A stretch of DNA of 13,554 bases, from positions 1 through 13,554 of the forward strand of contig CANHQC010000017.1 in NCBI GenBank assembly GCA_947462695.1, read 5' to 3'. Shown here piece by piece: positions 1-8,176 of the stretch; position 1 is the first letter of the stretch, and each line of letters starts with the position of its first letter. The DNA is from Flavobacteriales bacterium (GTDB taxonomy: Bacteria > Bacteroidota > Bacteroidia > Flavobacteriales_D > Crocinitomicaceae). The notes below the pieces were generated by a model. That model was not told the DNA's origin. It saw nothing but the letters and a program-made list of their open reading frames with translations, and did not search any database. The position numbers and the translations under genes are program-made.

Positions 1-1284
1 CCGGAAAGAGGAACTGTGTACTGCATTAAACAAGACCATATTGATCCTAACTTATTGTTCGCAGGCACAGAATTCGGTGCTTTTTTCAGCACAGATGGTG
101 GACTAAAATGGACGAAGCTAGGTGGATTACCGACCATTGCTGTGTATGATTTAGATATTCAACAACGCGAAAATGACCTTGTAGCAGCTACGTTTGGAAG
201 AGGATTCTACGTATTGGATAATTACAGTCCACTGCGCGAATTGAACGCAACTAATCTTTCAAAAAAAGCACATTTGTCTCCAATAAAAGATGCCTTACTC
301 TACATTCCTGCTGATCCATTAGGCTTGGAAGGAACAGGATTCCAAGGTGCGAATTTATGGTCTGCATCCAATCCTGAGTTTGGAGCTCAATTCAGTTTAT
401 TCTTGAAAGATGACATTAAATCCTTGAAAGCACAGCGACAAGAAAAAGAAAGTGCGTTGGAAAAAGAAAAAAAGGATGTTTCCTATCCTACTTTTGATGA
501 ACTCAGAGCTGAAATACAAGAAGAAGAAGCTAAATTGATTTGGGTCATTCGAGACGAAAGCGGAAAAGAGGTACGTCGCCTCACCTCAACCCCTTCAAAA
601 GGAATGCAACGCATAAATTGGAATCTTCGAGATGAAGGAACGAATCCAGTGAATAAAAATCGCGGGAACAACCGAAACAATGGATTCCTAGTTCAACCGG
701 GAAAATATTCAGTTTCTGTTGTTTTAGTTAAAGATGGTAAAGTCGATGAGCTCATTCCTTCTGCACCATTTAAGGTGAAAGGATTGAACAATCAGACGTT
801 AATCGCTAAAAATCCTGAGGAATTAAAGGCGTTCAGGAAAGAAGTAGCGGAGGTTAACCGAACAGTGAGTGGAACGAGTAAACTTCTGAATGAAACGAAA
901 GATCAATTGGAACTCATTTCGCATGTGATGACGACATATCCCAATACAGATTTGACCTTATTGCAAGAAATAAGAACAATCAAGCTTGGATTGGAATCGT
1001 GTGAAATCAAGTTATACGGAGATGGCTTAAAAACATCTAAAGAAGTTGAAACATTACCAGGCATACAATCGCGACTTGGTTTGATTGAATACATGGTTTA
1101 CGAAAATACCACAGGAGTTACTAATTCTCAGCGAAATCAATTATCAATAGTAACAGAAGAATACAGTATCTTACGTAGCGAATTGAATGGTTTGATCACG
1201 CGACTCGAAAAAATAGAAAAACAACTCGAAAATATGCCACTTCCCTACCTGAAAGAAGGTGGTAAGGATTGGAAAAATCATTAA
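1..1284 (+). CDS. BNR/VPS10-like repeat 'glycosyl hydrolase' family protein, C-terminal part (5' end outside the window)
   Basis: The reading frame is open from base 1, so this is the last 427 residues of a larger protein; the GTG at 16 is an internal Val codon, not a start. Residues 20-37 (FAGTEFGAFFSTDGG, then LKW) carry an Asp-box, S30-x-D32-x-G34-x-x-W37, and are followed by a GLPTIAVYDLDIQ / NDLVAATFGRGFYVLDNYSPL stretch. This is the last blade typical of the sortilin/VPS10-like beta-propeller proteins of Bacteroidota, usually around 1000 residues and annotated as glycosyl hydrolases. After it come a charged segment, an Ig/FlgD-like region near 175-265 (VIRDESGKEVRRL, INWNLRDEG, PGKYSV) and a long helical, probably coiled-coil tail. 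No type IX sorting signal is visible at the C-terminus. The family is probably exported, but the signal peptide would lie outside the window. The substrate is unknown and catalysis is unproven. A strong terminator follows the stop. Confidence 0.85.
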   Translation, partial: PERGTVYCIKQDHIDPNLLFAGTEFGAFFSTDGGLKWTKLGGLPTIAVYDLDIQQRENDLVAATFGRGFYVLDNYSPLRELNATNLSKKAHLSPIKDALLYIPADPLGLEGTGFQGANLWSASNPEFGAQFSLFLKDDIKSLKAQRQEKESALEKEKKDVSYPTFDELRAEIQEEEAKLIWVIRDESGKEVRRLTSTPSKGMQRINWNLRDEGTNPVNKNRGNNRNNGFLVQPGKYSVSVVLVKDGKVDELIPSAPFKVKGLNNQTLIAKNPEELKAFRKEVAEVNRTVSGTSKLLNETKDQLELISHVMTTYPNTDLTLLQEIRTIKLGLESCEIKLYGDGLKTSKEVETLPGIQSRLGLIEYMVYENTTGVTNSQRNQLSIVTEEYSILRSELNGLITRLEKIEKQLENMPLPYLKEGGKDWKNH

Positions 1285-1290
1285 AATTCG

Positions 1291-1321
1291 AAGGGCTGTT
1301 TCAATTGAAACAGCCCTTTTT
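1291..1321 (+). terminator. Intrinsic (rho-independent) terminator after the BNR-repeat gene
   Basis: A perfect 12-bp stem (AAGGGCTGTTTC, 1291-1302, pairing with 1307-1318) closes an AATT loop, and the 3' arm runs into a T tract (1317-1321). It starts 6 bases after the TAA of the upstream gene. The 28-base inverted repeat is symmetrical including its loop, so it could also form on the minus strand, but no gene ends there from that side. Confidence 0.88.
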
Positions 1322-1386
1322 GCTGAACACAATTTCACGATCGCTGAATTCAATCATTTTTTTACTAATTTATTGAAATATGGTGT

Positions 1387-1394
1387 TAAATTTG
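1387..1394 (+). promoter_or_regulatory. Bacteroidota -7 promoter box for the histidine kinase
   Basis: TAAATTTG matches the TAnnTTTG consensus exactly and lies 26 bases before the ATG at 1421, after the terminator of the preceding gene. I see no convincing TTG/TTTG -33 element at the usual spacing. The match supports the ATG at 1421 as the start rather than any codon further upstream. Confidence 0.5.
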
Positions 1395-1420
1395 AGGCAA
1401 CTATCTTTTATATTATACGA

Positions 1421-2878
1421 ATGAAGCCTGCAACTAAACAAAATGAACTTGTTAATTATTCTACTCGCATCACCGAGTTAGAAGCGAAAGTGAATGAGTT
1501 AGAGGAAGAATGTGCAACCAATCAGATTTTCCATAACTTTTTAAGTGAATCAAAGGATTTAGTATGCATAGCCAATCTTGAAGGTTATTTCACGTATGTC
1601 AATCCATCATTTACTCAAGTACTGGGTTATTCAAAAAAAGAGCTGTTAACAGAACCATACATCACATTAGTGCATCCCGAGGACGCTACGAAAACATTTA
1701 TGGACATAGACCTGATCCAATTCAGTAAAAATCCAACAATAAAATTTGAAAACAGGTACTTTACGAAAGCGGGAAAAGTTGTTTACCTCGAATGGGTGTC
1801 TACTATTGACGAACATGCAAACAAGGTTTACGCCATCGGTAGAGATATAACGATAAAAAAAGAAACCGAGGAACGACTTAAGCGAAGTGAACGGTTGTTA
1901 AACGAAGCGCAGCGAATTAGTAAAACGGGGAGTTGGAGTTTCGATTTCTCGACCAATACATTGTTTTGGTCAGATGAAATGTATGCAATCTACCAAATAA
2001 GCACAACCATCAAAGGCATAGACTTAAACGATGCATTTGTCGAACAATTAACACCTCAAGAACGCGAATATTGGCATAAACTAATACAGAATGCCATTAC
2101 TAGAGGCGAAACTTATTCCCTCGAGCGGTTTATTGAGTTTGCTGATGGAACATCGAAATGGATCAAAGAAACAGGACGCCCCGTGAAAGATGAACACGAT
2201 CGGGTCTTTAAAATAGAGGGAATCGCTCAAGATATTACGGAACAAAAATCTGCACAAGAAGTCATCTTAAATAATGTTAGAGAAAAGGAAATATTAATAA
2301 AAGAAGTTCATCACCGCGTAAAAAACAATTTACAAGTTATTTCAAGCTTGTTAAATCTTCAGGCGGAACTTTTCGATGATAAACGACTTAAAAGTGCCAT
2401 TTTCGATAGCCAGCAGCGGATTAAATCAATGGCAACAGTTCATGACTTGCTCTATCGCTCAAGTGATTTATCCTTGATCGATTTCTCAGAATACATTCAA
2501 AACCTCATTCATGAGATTGTGAATTCATACAAATCACCGGATCAAAATATCACGATAAATATTGAGATTGAAAACTTACACTATTCAATCGACAAAGCCG
2601 TTCCTCTCGGATTATTTGTCAATGAAATCGTTACCAATTCATTAAAACACGGATTTAAAAATCGAAATGAAGGCAAGGTGAGTTGTTCAATGCATGCGCT
2701 TAAAAATGGCAAACAACGCATGGAAATTTCGGATAACGGCAATGGAATTGCAACTAAAAACAAAGAAAGAGACAAATCACTCGGAATGATGCTTATCGAC
2801 AACCTTGCTGAGCAATTAGATGGTTCGTTAGTGAAGTCAACTTCAAAAAATGGAACGCAATACGCCTTAACTTTTTAA
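1421..2878 (+). CDS. PAS-PAS sensor histidine kinase (HisKA_2 type), orphan
   Basis: 485 residues, predicted soluble: no transmembrane segment or signal peptide. A short N-terminal coiled coil (about 8-33) leads into PAS 1 (about 38-148, ending YAIGRDITIKKETEERLK) and PAS 2 with its PAC tail (about 165-280, ending IEGIAQDITEQKSAQE). The dimerisation/phosphoacceptor region follows, with motif EVHHRVKNNLQ and the likely phosphorylated His298, characteristic of HisKA_2. The ATPase domain shows the N box (N401, N406 in FVNEIVTNSLKHG), the G1 box D438-N-G-N-G-I and a G2-like SLGMMLI near 453-459. The reading frame continues upstream to 1259, but that extension passes through the terminator, so ATG 1421 is chosen; a TAAATTTG box precedes it. 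No response regulator is next to it, so the partner is elsewhere. The PAS ligand is unknown. Its stop overlaps the stop of lon on the other strand. Confidence 0.93.
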   Translation: MKPATKQNELVNYSTRITELEAKVNELEEECATNQIFHNFLSESKDLVCIANLEGYFTYVNPSFTQVLGYSKKELLTEPYITLVHPEDATKTFMDIDLIQFSKNPTIKFENRYFTKAGKVVYLEWVSTIDEHANKVYAIGRDITIKKETEERLKRSERLLNEAQRISKTGSWSFDFSTNTLFWSDEMYAIYQISTTIKGIDLNDAFVEQLTPQEREYWHKLIQNAITRGETYSLERFIEFADGTSKWIKETGRPVKDEHDRVFKIEGIAQDITEQKSAQEVILNNVREKEILIKEVHHRVKNNLQVISSLLNLQAELFDDKRLKSAIFDSQQRIKSMATVHDLLYRSSDLSLIDFSEYIQNLIHEIVNSYKSPDQNITINIEIENLHYSIDKAVPLGLFVNEIVTNSLKHGFKNRNEGKVSCSMHALKNGKQRMEISDNGNGIATKNKERDKSLGMMLIDNLAEQLDGSLVKSTSKNGTQYALTF

Positions 2879-5322
2879 TGGACTTTTACAGCGTCTTTTA
2901 CTTTCTCTTTTGTAAGTGCGATATCTAGCACTTCTTTCATCAGTGAAACGTAGTGAAATTTCAATCCTTTCAAATAAGATTGTTTGATCTCTTCAACGTC
3001 TTTTTTATTCTTCTCGCACAATACAATTTCCTTTATTCCAGCGCGCTTTGCCGCAAGGATCTTCTCTTTTATGCCACCTACCGGAAGCACCTCTCCTCTT
3101 AACGTGATTTCCCCCGTCATCGCCAACTGTTTCTTTACCCTGCGTTGCGTAAACAACGAAGCCAATGAGGTTAACATGGTAATCCCTGCACTTGGACCGT
3201 CTTTTGGTGTGGCGCCTTCAGGAACATGAATATGGACATTATGGCGGTCAAATACTTCTTGATCTAAGTCCAACCACGAACTGTGCGATTTCAGAAATTC
3301 CAACGCAATCACCGCAGATTCCTTCATAACATCACCCAGATTACCCGTCAAGGTCAATTTTCCTTTTCCGCTCGTAATAGAGGATTCAATAAACAAAATA
3401 TCTCCTCCAACACTCGTCCAAGCCAAGCCAGTGACAACACCTGCCACTTCGTTTGTAGCGTATTTTGTTCTTCCCCTGCCTGCTCCAAGAACATCAAATA
3501 AATTCTCTTCAGAAACCGCCACATCGAACGACTCATTCATGGCCAGCTGTCTCGCTCGGTTTCGAACAATTTTCGCCATTACTTTGTCCAGTCCACGAAC
3601 ACCTGATTCATTGGTGTACTCCTCAATTATGCGCTCCAACACGTTTTTATCAATGGAAAGTTGTCCTGCTTCTACTCCGTGTGCTTCCAATTGTTTTGGC
3701 AGCAAATGCCGTTTGGCAATTTCAATTTTTTCTTCAATCGTATACCCATTTACTTCGATGATTTCCATGCGATCAAGCAATGGACCTTGAATTGAAGCTA
3801 AGCTATTCGCAGTTGCGACAAACATGACTTGTGATAAGTCGTACTCAGTTTCAACATAATTGTCGTAAAATGAACTGTTTTGTTCGGGATCGAGAACCTC
3901 TAGCAAGGCAGATGATGGATCGCCATGATTGGATCGACCTAACTTATCGATTTCATCAAGTACAAAAACCGGGTTTGACGTCTCTGCTTTTTTCAAACTC
4001 TGCATGATTCGACCAGGCATGGCTCCAATATACGTTTTTCGATGTCCACGAATTTCCGATTCATCGTGCAGACCTCCAAGCGACATGCGAATGTATTTTC
4101 TGCCAAGTGCTTCCGCAATCGATTTGCCTAGGGATGTTTTACCAACACCAGGAGGGCCGTAAAAGCAAAGTATTGGGGACTTCATATTTCCCTTTAGCTT
4201 TAATACGGCTAAATATTCGAGGATCCGTTCTTTTACTTTTTCAAGGCCATAATGATCGCGTTCAAGGATTCTTTTCGCCCGTTTGAGGTCTAAATTATCC
4301 GTCGTAAATTCACCCCACGGTAAGTCAAGCAACAAATCAAGGTAATTCAATTGCACGGTATATTCAGCACCTTGAGGATTCATCCGCTGCAATTTATCGA
4401 GTTCCTTTTTAAACAATTTAGCAACGGTTGGCGACCATTTTTTCTTGTCCGCACGCTCACCCAATTCCCGAACATCCGCTTCTTGTGGATTATCGCCCAA
4501 TTCATCTTGAATTGTACGCATTTGCTGATGAAGGAAATATTCGCGTTGTTGTCGATCGATGTCTTTTCGAACCTTTGATTGGATTTCATTGCGCATTTCG
4601 AGCATTTGCATTTCCAACGTCAAGTGCTCCAATACTTTTTCAACGCGCTTTGTCAAATCCAACTCCTCTAGCATACTTTGCTTCGTCGCCACATCGGCAT
4701 TCATATTCGAAGAAATGAAATTCACGAGAAAGGTTGGGCTATCAATATTCCCGATAGCAAAAGAAGCTTCAGTAGGAATATTTGGACTCTCTTTGATGAT
4801 TTGTAGCGCAAGGTCTTTTATTGTCTTGAACATTACTTCAAGCTCTTTGCTTTCTTTATCAAAATGAACATCTTGCAACATGCGTACCTCAGCCCTCATG
4901 TAAGGCTCAGTCTGCGTGGGATGAACGATTTCAAAACGGCGCTTGCCTTGAATAATCACGGTTGAACTACCATCCGGCATTTTCAGTAAACGAAGAATTT
5001 GCGCAACTGTACCAACAGAATGTAGGTCACTAAATTCCGGCGACTCTTCTTCTTGATTTTTTTGAGAAACGACTCCGATGATTTTGTTTCCTCGGTTAGC
5101 ATCTTGAATAAGCTTGATGCTTTTGTCTCTGCCTACAGTAATCGGAATGACAACGCCGGGAAACAACACATTATTTCGAAGTGGTAGTATGGGTAAATCG
5201 CTCGGGAACTTTTCTTTATTCATATGTTCCTCCTCCTCTGCAGTAATCAATGGGATAAATTCCGCATCTGCATCCATCATTTGTGTCAATCGAAATAAAT
5301 CTGATTCAAAAATATCGTTCAT
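2875..5322 (-). CDS. lon: Lon ATP-dependent serine protease (endopeptidase La)
   Basis: 815 residues, full length for the family. Lon is a cytoplasmic homo-oligomeric AAA+ protease that unfolds and degrades damaged and regulatory proteins. The N-terminal substrate-recognition domain runs from about 42 (LPILPLRNNVLFPGVVIPI) to about 240, followed by a helical linker. The AAA+ module has Walker A GPPGVGKT at 389-396 and Walker B VFVLDEID with D456/E457. The protease domain (about 625-805) has the catalytic dyad Ser711 in PKDGPSAGITM and Lys754 in GGIKEKILAAKR, spaced 43 residues apart as in E. coli Lon (S679/K722). The ATG at 5322 keeps the acidic N-terminal stretch (EFIPLITAEEEE) common in Bacteroidota Lon. 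An in-frame ATG at 5223 (Met34) with a purine-rich run in front could be a secondary start. The 149-base gap to the upstream GlmU-like gene may hold its own promoter, but I found no clear TAnnTTTG box there. Confidence 0.97.
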   Translation of the reverse strand: MNDIFESDLFRLTQMMDADAEFIPLITAEEEEHMNKEKFPSDLPILPLRNNVLFPGVVIPITVGRDKSIKLIQDANRGNKIIGVVSQKNQEEESPEFSDLHSVGTVAQILRLLKMPDGSSTVIIQGKRRFEIVHPTQTEPYMRAEVRMLQDVHFDKESKELEVMFKTIKDLALQIIKESPNIPTEASFAIGNIDSPTFLVNFISSNMNADVATKQSMLEELDLTKRVEKVLEHLTLEMQMLEMRNEIQSKVRKDIDRQQREYFLHQQMRTIQDELGDNPQEADVRELGERADKKKWSPTVAKLFKKELDKLQRMNPQGAEYTVQLNYLDLLLDLPWGEFTTDNLDLKRAKRILERDHYGLEKVKERILEYLAVLKLKGNMKSPILCFYGPPGVGKTSLGKSIAEALGRKYIRMSLGGLHDESEIRGHRKTYIGAMPGRIMQSLKKAETSNPVFVLDEIDKLGRSNHGDPSSALLEVLDPEQNSSFYDNYVETEYDLSQVMFVATANSLASIQGPLLDRMEIIEVNGYTIEEKIEIAKRHLLPKQLEAHGVEAGQLSIDKNVLERIIEEYTNESGVRGLDKVMAKIVRNRARQLAMNESFDVAVSEENLFDVLGAGRGRTKYATNEVAGVVTGLAWTSVGGDILFIESSITSGKGKLTLTGNLGDVMKESAVIALEFLKSHSSWLDLDQEVFDRHNVHIHVPEGATPKDGPSAGITMLTSLASLFTQRRVKKQLAMTGEITLRGEVLPVGGIKEKILAAKRAGIKEIVLCEKNKKDVEEIKQSYLKGLKFHYVSLMKEVLDIALTKEKVKDAVKVH
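5229..5237 (-). promoter_or_regulatory. Shine-Dalgarno-like sequence inside lon, ahead of Met34
   Basis: On the minus strand AGGAGGAGG lies 5 bases before an in-frame ATG (5223-5221). It also simply encodes part of a Glu-rich run (EEEE), so it may be a by-product of the protein sequence. Bacteroidota rely little on Shine-Dalgarno pairing, which further weakens the case for a true internal start. Confidence 0.22.
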
Positions 5323-5471
5323 CGTGTAGAATTGTTGTCTTAATTATGACATTGTGTCACCTGAATTCAACCTAGTAAGATTGAAATTCACTAAACAAGT
5401 GAGTAATGTCAAGTTGCCGTTTAAAAGTCAAAGTGTATGCCACCAGATAGAATCGGTAATAATGTCGTGTT

Positions 5472-6605
5472 TCATCCGTGAATATGACGCAACACCTCGA
5501 TTTCAGCTGTTGAAAGAAGTTGATTTCTTCGCTGCATCATGGCATTCGCATATTCAGTTGCTTTTTCGAAACGGTACGGAACGATTCCTTCTGCTCCACC
5601 CCAACTGAACGATGGAATGAATTTGGACGGGAATCCTGATCCGAAAATATTTACCGAAACCCCTACAACAGCTGCCGTATTAAACATGGTATTTATTCCA
5701 CATTTGGAATGATCTCCCATTGTTAAGCCCATGAATTGAACATCTGTCTGAATCTCTTTTTCTGCCTCAAAAGAATAGGTGGAAACTTTTCCATAATTGT
5801 TCTTCAGATTTGACGTATTGGTATCTGCACCTAAATTGCACCATTCACCAATCAATGAATTACCAACGAAACCATCGTGACCTTTATTGGAATACGCATA
5901 AAAAATGGAATTGGATACCTCGCCACCCACCTTACAATACGGACCGATCGTCGTGCCACCATACATCTTCCCTCCCATCTTCACCGCGGCGTATTCACAA
6001 AGCGCAAAAGGACCTCGAATGAGCGATCCTTCCATTACTTCAGCTTCTTTACCAATGTAAATGGATCCATGTGTAGTATTTAACATCGCACCTTCAAGCA
6101 CAGCACCTTCCTCAACAAAAACTTTTGAAGGATCACCGATGATTGTATTGGTCGAAGAAATCGGTTGAGATTCTTTACCTGATGTAATTAACTGAAAATC
6201 TGATTCAATTACACGCTCATTTGAAAGAAATAAATCCCAGCGTTCCGTTAGAATTACAGGTACATCTCCTTGGAAATAAAGCTGTTCACCTGAACCATCT
6301 CCACTTCTTGCGATCCAGGTGTCTCCAACGAAAAGGGATTGATTTTGGTTTAATGAACGAATCGCTTTCACGATGTCATCAGTGGGAATTACCAGCGCAT
6401 TGATACACACATCAACTTCTTTCATCGCTGGGTATTTGGCTAATAAATAGGGTTCGGTAATGTAACCAATTTGAGCTTCCGGAAAATATAATTTCCATCG
6501 TTCATCAGTAGTTAAAATTCCGACACGTATATTACCCAATGGTCGCGTTAACGACAAAGGAGCGAAGCGCAAATGCGCACCATTATCTGACAGCGCTAGT
6601 TTCAT
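5472..6605 (-). CDS. GlmU-like protein: putative UDP-GlcNAc diphosphorylase / glucosamine-1-phosphate N-acetyltransferase, Bacteroidota type
   Basis: 377 residues from the ATG at 6605; the frame continues three codons to a TTG at 6614 that I do not favour. The N-terminal third begins MKLALSDNGAHLRFAPLSLTRP and lacks the LxxGxGTRM nucleotide loop of classical GlmU. The PLSLTRPLGNIRVGIL stretch matches the alternative family seen in Bacteroidota (from memory TIGR03991, alt_bact_glmU). Residues about 154-330 have hexapeptide-repeat character and should form a left-handed beta-helix. Within it KGHDGFVGNSLIGEWCNLGADTNTSNLKNNYG lines up with the GlmU acetyltransferase site, placing His243 at the catalytic histidine position. 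The likely role is supply of UDP-GlcNAc or a related sugar nucleotide for peptidoglycan and glycans, in the cytoplasm. It overlaps the end of the symporter gene by 23 bases, suggesting translational coupling. Whether both activities are present is inferred, not shown. Confidence 0.8.
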   Translation of the reverse strand: MKLALSDNGAHLRFAPLSLTRPLGNIRVGILTTDERWKLYFPEAQIGYITEPYLLAKYPAMKEVDVCINALVIPTDDIVKAIRSLNQNQSLFVGDTWIARSGDGSGEQLYFQGDVPVILTERWDLFLSNERVIESDFQLITSGKESQPISSTNTIIGDPSKVFVEEGAVLEGAMLNTTHGSIYIGKEAEVMEGSLIRGPFALCEYAAVKMGGKMYGGTTIGPYCKVGGEVSNSIFYAYSNKGHDGFVGNSLIGEWCNLGADTNTSNLKNNYGKVSTYSFEAEKEIQTDVQFMGLTMGDHSKCGINTMFNTAAVVGVSVNIFGSGFPSKFIPSFSWGGAEGIVPYRFEKATEYANAMMQRRNQLLSTAEIEVLRHIHG

Positions 6606-8055
6606 GTTCTTCAAGAGTTTTTTTGCTGGTAAACCATAACATACCGAATGTTAATCCACCGTTCAAAATAAGAATTTCATTTCCAAATTGATAGCCACCC
6701 AACCAATTCACAGCGTATTTATCAATGACGTAACACAGCACAGGTGCCAAAATACAAATGAATGGAATCAAGCGATCTGCCACTTTCCTCTTGGTCAAAA
6801 TACCGAACGCAAAAAGCCCGAGAAGCGGTCCATATGTATAACTTGCAATGATAAAAATAAGGTCAACTATGCTTTTATCATTTTTCCATTTAAAGAAGAA
6901 AACGAGTAAGGTAAAAAGGACAGCGAAGGATAAATGAACCCACTGTCGCCATTTCGTTTGTTTTTCCTCTGTAAAGCCTTCTTTTCGGTGAAATCCGAGC
7001 ACATCAATGCAAAAAGAAGCGGTCAAAGCCGTAATTGCTCCATCAACCGAAGGGAACAACGCAGAAATTAACCCGATAATAAAGATGATAAATATTCCCT
7101 GAGGCAAATGATCACGAACAATTCCCGGGAACAAATCATCTGGAGCATAATCCCAACCATTAGAAGCGGCATACACGAATAAAAAGCCTCCAAGCAGCAA
7201 AAATAATGCGTTAACAATGAGTAACGTAAAACTGAAAATAACCATATTCTTTTGAGCGTCTTTTAGGGTTTTTACGCTGATGTTTTTTTGCATCATTTCT
7301 TGATCCAAACCTGTCATGGTTATGGTTATGAACGCTCCGCCAATGATGTGTTTAAGGAAATAGTCTTTTTTTAGGTGATCAGTTTGCCACACATCCGTTA
7401 AGGCATTCTTGTTCAAATCCGACCACATGTGTGACCAATCCAATCCCATGGATTGTTGAATTGCCACAATACATACAACAAGTGCGAGCAACATGAAGGT
7501 AGTTTGTAAGGTATCCGTCCAGACAATTGTTTTTACCCCACCTTTCAATGTGTACAAAACGATCATGGTCATGATCAACACTGTACTTGCGGCAAATGGA
7601 ATACCAAGTTCATCAAACACAAACAACTGCAACACATTGATTACCAAATACAACCTTACTGTCGCTCCGAGCGTCCGTGAAAGGATAAAGAAACCAGCTC
7701 CCCACTGATAAGCGGTAAATCCAAGTCTGTACTCTAAATAACGATAAATTGATGTTAGGTTGTATTTATAGTACAGGGGCAAAAGCACATATGCAACCAC
7801 AAAATACCCAATAAAAAACCCGATTACAAGCTGGTAATAATGCCAAGCGTTTGCTCCGACACTACCGGGAACCGAAATGAACGTAACACCTGAAAGCGAA
7901 GTTCCGATCATTCCAAACGCGACTAAATACCAGGTACTTTGCTTACTTCCAGAAAAAAACGCGTGTGAGTCTGCGTTTCTTGAAGTCCAAAAGGCAATTG
8001 CCAATAAAACAGCAAAGTAAAGCACTAAGATAGAGACAACAATGGTTGTATTCAT
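6583..8055 (-). CDS. Sodium:solute symporter (SSS/SLC5 family)
   Basis: 490 residues, strongly hydrophobic, with about 13 predicted transmembrane helices from residue 5 to about 475 and a short charged cytoplasmic tail. It would sit in the inner membrane and import a small solute together with Na+. Family features are GMIGTSLSGVTFISVPG near 48-64 (TM2 region), the signature KGGVKTIVWTDTLQT near 171-185, and GLISALFPSVDGAITALTASFCID near 328-351, the Ser/Thr-rich helix that forms the second Na+ site in this fold. The substrate cannot be told from sequence alone; the overlap with a GlmU-like gene hints at a sugar, amino sugar or sialic-acid-like solute, but that is only context. The ATG at 8055 is the first codon of the conserved N-terminus. 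A TATTTTCG box (one mismatch to TAnnTTTG) lies 16 bases upstream. It heads the minus-strand run towards lon. Confidence 0.92.
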   Translation of the reverse strand: MNTTIVVSILVLYFAVLLAIAFWTSRNADSHAFFSGSKQSTWYLVAFGMIGTSLSGVTFISVPGSVGANAWHYYQLVIGFFIGYFVVAYVLLPLYYKYNLTSIYRYLEYRLGFTAYQWGAGFFILSRTLGATVRLYLVINVLQLFVFDELGIPFAASTVLIMTMIVLYTLKGGVKTIVWTDTLQTTFMLLALVVCIVAIQQSMGLDWSHMWSDLNKNALTDVWQTDHLKKDYFLKHIIGGAFITITMTGLDQEMMQKNISVKTLKDAQKNMVIFSFTLLIVNALFLLLGGFLFVYAASNGWDYAPDDLFPGIVRDHLPQGIFIIFIIGLISALFPSVDGAITALTASFCIDVLGFHRKEGFTEEKQTKWRQWVHLSFAVLFTLLVFFFKWKNDKSIVDLIFIIASYTYGPLLGLFAFGILTKRKVADRLIPFICILAPVLCYVIDKYAVNWLGGYQFGNEILILNGGLTFGMLWFTSKKTLEEHETSAVR

Positions 8056-8071
8056 AAGCTAAAATGAGGTC

Positions 8072-8079
8072 CGAAAATA
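8072..8079 (-). promoter_or_regulatory. Near-consensus -7 box for the symporter gene
   Basis: On the minus strand TATTTTCG differs from TAnnTTTG at one position and lies 16 bases before the symporter ATG. It sits in the 121-base divergent gap shared with the gene at 8177. No -33 element is evident. Confidence 0.33.
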
Positions 8080-8147
8080 CGATAATTTGTCCAGTCATCA
8101 GAGAACGTTCATAACTTTCATGTGACCTTTTATATCGATTCAAGTTA

Positions 8148-8155
8148 TATCTTTG
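8148..8155 (+). promoter_or_regulatory. Bacteroidota -7 promoter box for the gene at 8177
   Basis: TATCTTTG is an exact TAnnTTTG match 21 bases before the ATG at 8177, in the divergent intergenic region. No clear -33 TTG is seen. The box supports the ATG start over the TTG three codons further upstream. Confidence 0.5.
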
Positions 8156-8176
8156 TTGAACTAAAAATTGAATCTA

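Noticed and set aside
3431..3790. 119-codon plus-strand open frame (and others at 2984, 3283, 3465, 3929, 4351, 4428, 4559, 5114) antisense to lon
   Set aside because: They lie entirely within the conserved lon gene, overlap one another in different frames, and their translations show no domain-like composition; they are shadows of lon codon use.
5386..5403. Small inverted repeat (TTCACT ... AGTGAG) between the GlmU-like gene and lon
   Set aside because: The stem is only 5-6 bp and no T tract follows on either strand, so it is not a credible terminator or operator.
5354..5608. 84-codon plus-strand frame spanning the lon/GlmU-like gap
   Set aside because: It overlaps the 3' end of the GlmU-like gene, has no promoter box, and its sequence resembles nothing recognisable.
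6606..6614. TTG start extending the GlmU-like protein by three residues (MKNMKL...)
   Set aside because: The in-frame ATG at 6605 starts right where family similarity begins.
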